From: Tamarix chinensis
Lineage: Eukaryota; Streptophyta; Magnoliopsida; Caryophyllales; Tamaricaceae
Reading direction: 5' to 3'
DNA length: 64,000 nt
Assembly (NCBI GenBank): GCA_030549775.1
Contig: CM060174.1
Span: 13,200,128-13,264,127, forward strand
Every line of letters starts with the position of its first letter. Position 1 is the first letter of the stretch. The position numbers and the translations under genes are program-made. The notes beneath the pieces were generated by a model. That model was not told the DNA's origin. It saw only the letters and a list, made by a program, of their open reading frames with translations, and ran no database searches. This document shows positions 59,635 to 64,000 of the stretch, piece after piece.

Positions 59635-61224
59635 ATGATGGAAGATGATCCAATCAACTTCCGTCAAGCCATGGAGAGTTCAAATTCTCAAAGGTGGATT
59701 GATGCCATGAATGAGGAAATAAAGTCCATGATAGACAATGACGTATGGGATCTTGTCCCATTGCCTGAAGGAAAGAAGCCCACTGGTTGCAAATGGATAT
59801 TTAAGACTAAGAGGGATTCAAAAGGTAATGTGGAAAGATATAAGGCGCATCTAGTCACTAAGGGCTTTACACAAAAGGAAGGAGAAGATTTTAAAGAGAC
59901 ATTCTCTTTGGTTTCTTCTAAGGACTCCTTGAGGGTAATTATGGCATTAGTGGCACATTTTAATCTTGAGTTATATCAGATGGACGTAAAGACTGCCTTT
60001 CTCAATGGTGACATTGAGGAGACGATCAATATGGCACAAATAGAAAACTTTGTGTCCGGAGACCCAAAGAATATGGCTTGCAAACTTAAGAAATCTATTT
60101 ATGGGCTCAAACAAGCGTCTCGATAATGGTATTTTAAATTTCATCAAGTAATCACCTCTTTTGGCTTTGAGATGAATTTGGTTGATGAATGTGTATACCA
60201 TACGTTCTGTGAGAGTAAGAACATATTTATGGTTTTATATGTTGATGACATATTACTAGCAAGCAATGACATAGGTTTGTTGCATGAGACCAAGAGATTT
60301 CTAGCTAAGAACTTTGAAATGAAAGATCTTGGTGATGCATCTTTTGTATTGGGCATAGAGATATACCGGGATCTTTCTCGAGGTATCCTAGGGTTGTCAC
60401 AAAAGGCCTATATTGAAAGGGTTCTCAAATGATATGGAATGCATAACTGCAAATCGGGAAATACCCCTGTCGCTAAAGGAGACAAGTTTAGTCTCAGTCA
60501 GTGCCCTAAAAATGACTATGAAAGAAGGGAAATGCAAAATATTCCCTATGCTTCAGCTGTGGGAAGTCTTATGCACTGTTAGGTATGTACACATCCAGAT
60601 ATTGCGTACATTACTGGGATGTTGGGCAGATATATGAGCAATCCAGGACTTGACCATTGGACAGCAGCCAAACGAGTCATGCGGTACTTACAGAAAACGA
60701 AAGATTACATGCTCACATATCGGATGTCAGGCAAGCTTGAGATCGTAGGATACACTGACTCCGACTTTGCTGGATGCCAAGATAGCATGAAGTCCACATC
60801 AAGTTTTGTTTTTCTGATGGCTGGAGGAGCTGTGTCTTGAAAGAGTTCCAAACAGACAATTGTTGCCTCTTCCACCATGGCAGCAGAGTTTGTGGCATGC
60901 TATGAGGCTTCTAAGTATGGTATATGGCTGTGAAATTTTATCACGAGGCTGCGTATAGCTGATGGTATTGAAAAACCACTCAAGTTGTTATGTGACAATA
61001 AGGCTGCAGTTCAGTATTCCAACAACAATCTAAGTTCTACGAAATCGAAGAGTATCGATATCAAGTTCTTAGTTGTTAAAGAAAAGGTTCATAAAGGAGA
61101 ATTGTCTATAGAGCATATCAGTACAAACTCCATGATTGCGGATCCATTTACTAAAGCCTTACCACCCAAGCAGTTTCTCGAGCATGTAGATCGTATGGGT
61201 GTTATATCAGCTAATGATCTTTAG
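59635..61224 (+). pseudogene. copia reverse transcriptase and RNase H, broken
   Basis: RT starts near 59640 (FRQAMESSNSQRWIDAMNEE) and includes WIFKTKRDSKGNVERYKA and YQMDVKTAFLNGDIEE. An intact YVDD catalytic box is at 60238-60249. RNase H has YTDSDFAGC (about 60751), SSTMAAEFVACYEASK (about 60869) and LCDNKAAVQYSNN (about 60985), so its catalytic acids are kept. Stops are at 60124, 60430, 60580, 60838 and 60931. The natural stop is at 61222-61224. Enzymatic residues are better preserved than the reading frame, which fits recent inactivation. Confidence 0.92.
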
Positions 61225-61650
61225 TTTCAGTGGGAGTTTGTAATTTCAGTTACTCTATGTATAGACTCTCTTTGGTTTGACTTATGGATATTTTGACCAT
61301 ATGTTTTCTGTAGAAATAAAGTTTCAGTTTATTTTCTTTCTATCTTTTGGTATGGTTTGATCTCACTAAAGTTTTAAGGTGGACCAGTTGGAAATATGCA
61401 TGTTAGGATCACATTGCATGATATTTCCATGCTACACATCCACATCTTGATCCATGTCATTCAGTCATGTCAACATATGTGACCATTGATGGTTTAATTA
61501 CGTAGATATGTGACGAAAGCCGCTTTGATCCTATGTTTATTTGATTGATGGACTGGATTGGTTAAAGATACATTTTATAACGACAACAGATTTGAGCTCA
61601 TTCGTTATGTCACAATTAGTAACGTTACACATATAGCCCAAGTGGGAGAT
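61225..61650 (+). other. copia 3' untranslated region and polypurine tract
   Basis: Non-coding to the polypurine tract AAGTGGGAGAT (61640-61650), which abuts the 3' LTR and primes plus-strand synthesis in this class. Confidence 0.85.
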
Positions 61651-62112
61651 TGTTGGATTATTATCCAACTTTGGGCTTGCATGTGAACGATACGAATTGG
61701 ACGTTGTCGTATCGGTTAAGCCCAAATAAATGTGATCGAATTAGGTTTAATTAAGTTGGGCCTAATGTATCTGATTGAATGTGGACCCATATGCGTAGAG
61801 ATTGTGGGAGTCTTAGATCGTTGATGGACCGAACTAGGATGACCCGATAGATAACAGGTTTGTTATCTATATATATGTGGTTATGGTCCCTAGGTCACAC
61901 GTACTTCGCTTCAATTGGTTCCCATCAGTCATTGGCAAGTAGCGGGCACATGCGTGATCTAGAAGACTATAAAACCGACCGTTAGGGTTTCGCATCAGAT
62001 TCGACGATACCCGATAAATCTTTTATTATTATGGATTCAGGTTCGCTTCCGACTTAATTATATTGATTAATCTTAATGAATTAACATGCGATCCTATAAT
62101 TAATTTCTATCA
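61651..62112 (+). repeat. copia 3' LTR
   Basis: It matches the 5' LTR nearly throughout. Differences are mostly C/T or G/A transitions, plus a length change in the TA/TG run. Confidence 0.95.
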
Positions 62113-63459
62113 CTCTAGTCTAATCTAACGTATGCTTACTTTCTTTCTGTTTTATTAGTCTTCTACTTGTAGGCTATAGCATTTATGCATCTTTCATCGT
62201 TGGTCGACTTGTTTCTTTCATCTGGTCTGGCTTCCACCTCTCTACATCAGTTCTACCCTCATCCATCTGCTTGATTAATCAGTAGATAATGCGCTAACAC
62301 ATTGAAGTAAATTAATAAAATCTTCGTTATACATCTACGATACTGTTTAACACCCATCGATATCTTTTTCCCCCTAAATTTAGTTAGTGCTATAAAGTCT
62401 GGAACCTTATGAGAGTCGTACTACAGAATACTACCAAGCAAGAAACCGAACAACCAAAACCAAACTAAAGCCTATACAATTAGTACAAGAAAGAGGAGAA
62501 AGATTCAAACAAAAATATGTGAGCAACTATAAGCAGCAGCTAGCGGCGAGAAACGTTGGCATAAGACGGGAAAAATGAGTCTTGCCTTAGTCAATGGTAA
62601 ACAAAAAGAGCGTAATAAAATCCTAGTCCTGTACACCAAATTTGACAATAACAGGAAGACTAAGAAGATGAATTGGTCCATGCATCAATACCATTTAGGA
62701 TAGCACGAAAAAGTGAAAGAAGGCGAGCTTGTAGTTTTTAAAATTTCATATCAGAATCAACCCAAGTGGTGTAATTGGTCATCCTCATTGTTGGCTGAGA
62801 ATAAGGCTATTATAATAGCACCACTAGATCATCAAGGTGGACAATCTCTTACAAGCATTTGTGAATACACTAATTAGAATACAAACTATACACTAACGAA
62901 CAATCTCCCGCAACCAAACTAAGGCTAATGTTAGATGGAGGAGAGTAGAGAAATGGAGAATTATAGTAAATAGAACTTATCGGTTGACAATTAGGGCTTC
63001 AATTCCAAGTTTCTGCCGTGGTGGGAGGTGAAATGTAGTGGCAGGTGGGAGACAAAATGTAGTAGTGTGGTGGAGAGAGATCGAATTGATGGCAAACATC
63101 GATTAAGTATTGCACGTAGAAATTGCTGGTGATGTAGAACGAAGATGTAATTGAAACTAGTGGACTGAGGAAATGGTAGAACAGCTGAATTAAGGGATTG
63201 CATGCAAAAATCGGCTGAGTGACAGTTGGAAGGGTGGCGACTGTGGAAGGGAATGACCAAATGATAGTGGAAAAGAATGGTAGAATGACAATGGAAGGGA
63301 GTGGATGGTTTCTGAAACCTTCGTTGCCTTTTCCCCTTTTATTATTATTTTTTTTAAAGAAATGAAATGGCTGACTTTTGTTGGGCTGTACTATCTAGCG
63401 ACCAGCAGTTGATTTTTTTTTGGGTGCTAAACCTAAAATGATGGAGGGAACAAAATTTT
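62113..63459. other. CACTA 5' region right of the copia insertion
   Basis: Non-coding. It probably carries the promoter and 5' UTR of the minus-strand transposase. GTGGTGGGAGGTG- and GGCAGGTGGGAG-type purine-rich words occur at 63010-63060. No convincing frame is seen. Confidence 0.4.
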
Positions 63460-63740
63460 TTTTCCACAACATCCAATCGTTGTGTAAAAATAAGCTTAAT
63501 ATTTGCAACAAGTATAGTCGTTGCAATAATTTTGTATATTGTAACATATAAATATTGCTGCAAATAAATCATCTTCGGTATTACAACGGCTATTTTCATT
63601 GTAAAATATTTCCTAATAAGCTCCATATAAACAAATTATTTTTAGAAACAAAATTTTACAACATCTTAAAATTATCGTTGCTAAAAGAAATTTTTTCTAA
63701 TAACAAAGTATTGTTGCTATAAGAAAGTTTTCTTGTAGTG
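63460..63740 (-). repeat. CACTA terminal inverted repeat and subterminal repeats
   Basis: At least five short words of the type TTGCAACGA / TTACAACGG / TTGCTATAAG occur in 280 bp, ending at the terminus TGTAGTG at 63740. In En/Spm-like elements such repeats bind the element's own DNA-binding protein. Confidence 0.65.
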
Positions 63741-63743
63741 TTA

Positions 63744-64000
63744 TTTTATAAGACTCATGTAACCACCAAATTTAATTCACATTCCTAAAATGAAAATATT
63801 AATAACATAACCAAAAATCAATGTCTAAATCTAATGTTTGACACATGTGATAATGACCTTACTTCTAAGGTTATTATTCCCAATTTAAGTCATTTTCATA
63901 TTTTATTGGACTTATTAATTCATAATTAATCCAAATATTCCACATAATATATTTACCAAACTTTGAAATAATTAACATATTAAAATACTAAATATTTCAT
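63744..64000 (-). mobile_element. giant-LTR fragment, reverse orientation, at the right edge
   Basis: The sequence resembles the reverse complement of 37,700-38,080. Matching phrases include AAAATCAATGTCTAA, ACACATGTGATAATGACC, CTTCTAAGGTTATTATT and TTTTATTGGACTTA. It lies just outside the CACTA right end, so the transposon probably inserted next to or into such an LTR. Confidence 0.55.

Larger units (their letters stand above)
55159..62112 (+). mobile_element. Ty1/copia retrotransposon, full-length but inactivated
   Basis: LTRs are 55159-55622 (464 bp) and 61651-62112 (462 bp), starting TGTTGGATTATTATCCAAC and ending CTATCA. They differ at about 14 sites plus one indel by eye (about 97% identical). 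The flanks GTCTA (55154-55158) and CTCTA (62113-62117) agree at 4 of 5 bases. The domain order gag, protease, integrase, reverse transcriptase, RNase H defines Ty1/copia. The pol frame has eleven in-frame stops and one frameshift. It sits in the 5' region of the CACTA element. Confidence 0.95.
38784..63740 (-). mobile_element. CACTA (En/Spm) transposon carrying nested retrotransposons
   Basis: The right end reads TTTTCTTGTAGTG (63728-63740), which on the minus strand is the canonical CACTACAAGAAAA terminus. It is preceded by subterminal words such as GTTGCTATAAG, CGTTGCTAAAAG and CGTTGCAATAA. Transposase pieces on the minus strand are at 54550-51990, 44611-43550 and about 41900-40900. The left end is tentative: CACTGGAAAAAAATTGCTAA at 38784 resembles the subterminal words, but the flanking triplets (ATT, TTA) do not match. 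Removing the solo LTRs (44,612-51,989) and the copia element (55,159-62,112) leaves about 10.6 kb, a normal size for an autonomous CACTA element. Confidence 0.6.

Overview
This is an A+T-rich stretch of a flowering-plant nuclear genome, made almost entirely of nested transposable elements around the 5' part of one host gene. The evidence is plant-type LTR retrotransposons primed by initiator-Met tRNA, a Cassandra element with a 5S-rRNA-like LTR, a CACTA transposon, plant L1-type LINEs, and spliced exons of a polypyrimidine-tract-binding-protein gene of the plant PTB3 type. The species cannot be named from the sequence. Most long open frames in the window lie in pyrimidine-rich or simple-sequence tracts and are not genes.

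Layout. (1) 1-11,400: a minus-strand PTB3-like gene with a 5' UTR exon ending at 11,070, coding exons at 10,703-10,759, 10,515-10,586, 10,120-10,196 and 2,468-2,549, and the rest beyond the left edge. Intron 3 (7.57 kb) holds a CpG-rich MITE-like repeat and an antisense L1 LINE, which is itself split by a 413-bp solo LTR. The next intron holds a decayed PIF/Harbinger transposase. (2) 11.4-27.8 kb: A+T-rich spacer, then giant LTRs of one Ty3/gypsy-like group. A 5' LTR (about 15,678-26,666, followed by a PBS and a broken gag) contains a 5'-truncated LINE and a 5.1-kb solo LTR with a perfect 5-bp target duplication. (3) 28.7-33.7 kb: a three-level nest. An internally deleted copia element has its 3' LTR split by a solo LTR, which is split in turn by a tandem Cassandra (LTR-internal-LTR-internal-LTR). 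Target duplications mark the two inner insertions. (4) 33.7-38.7 kb: degenerate hAT-like sequence and another giant-LTR copy. (5) About 38.8-63.7 kb: a CACTA (En/Spm) transposon on the minus strand. Its transposase exon is split by a giant solo LTR (44,612-51,989) that carries an antisense solo LTR of the same broad group (45,242-49,245). Its 5' region is split by a structurally complete but dead Ty1/copia element (55,159-62,112).

Apart from the PTB3-like gene no host gene is supported. The parts worth most attention are the tandem Cassandra and its terminal similarity to the surrounding giant LTRs, the conserved GATCCACCGG/AATAGTGG unit arrays in those LTRs, a cytosine-poor 1.2-kb minisatellite, and a young copia copy with an unusual load of nonsense transitions. 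Identities and counts here were made by eye.
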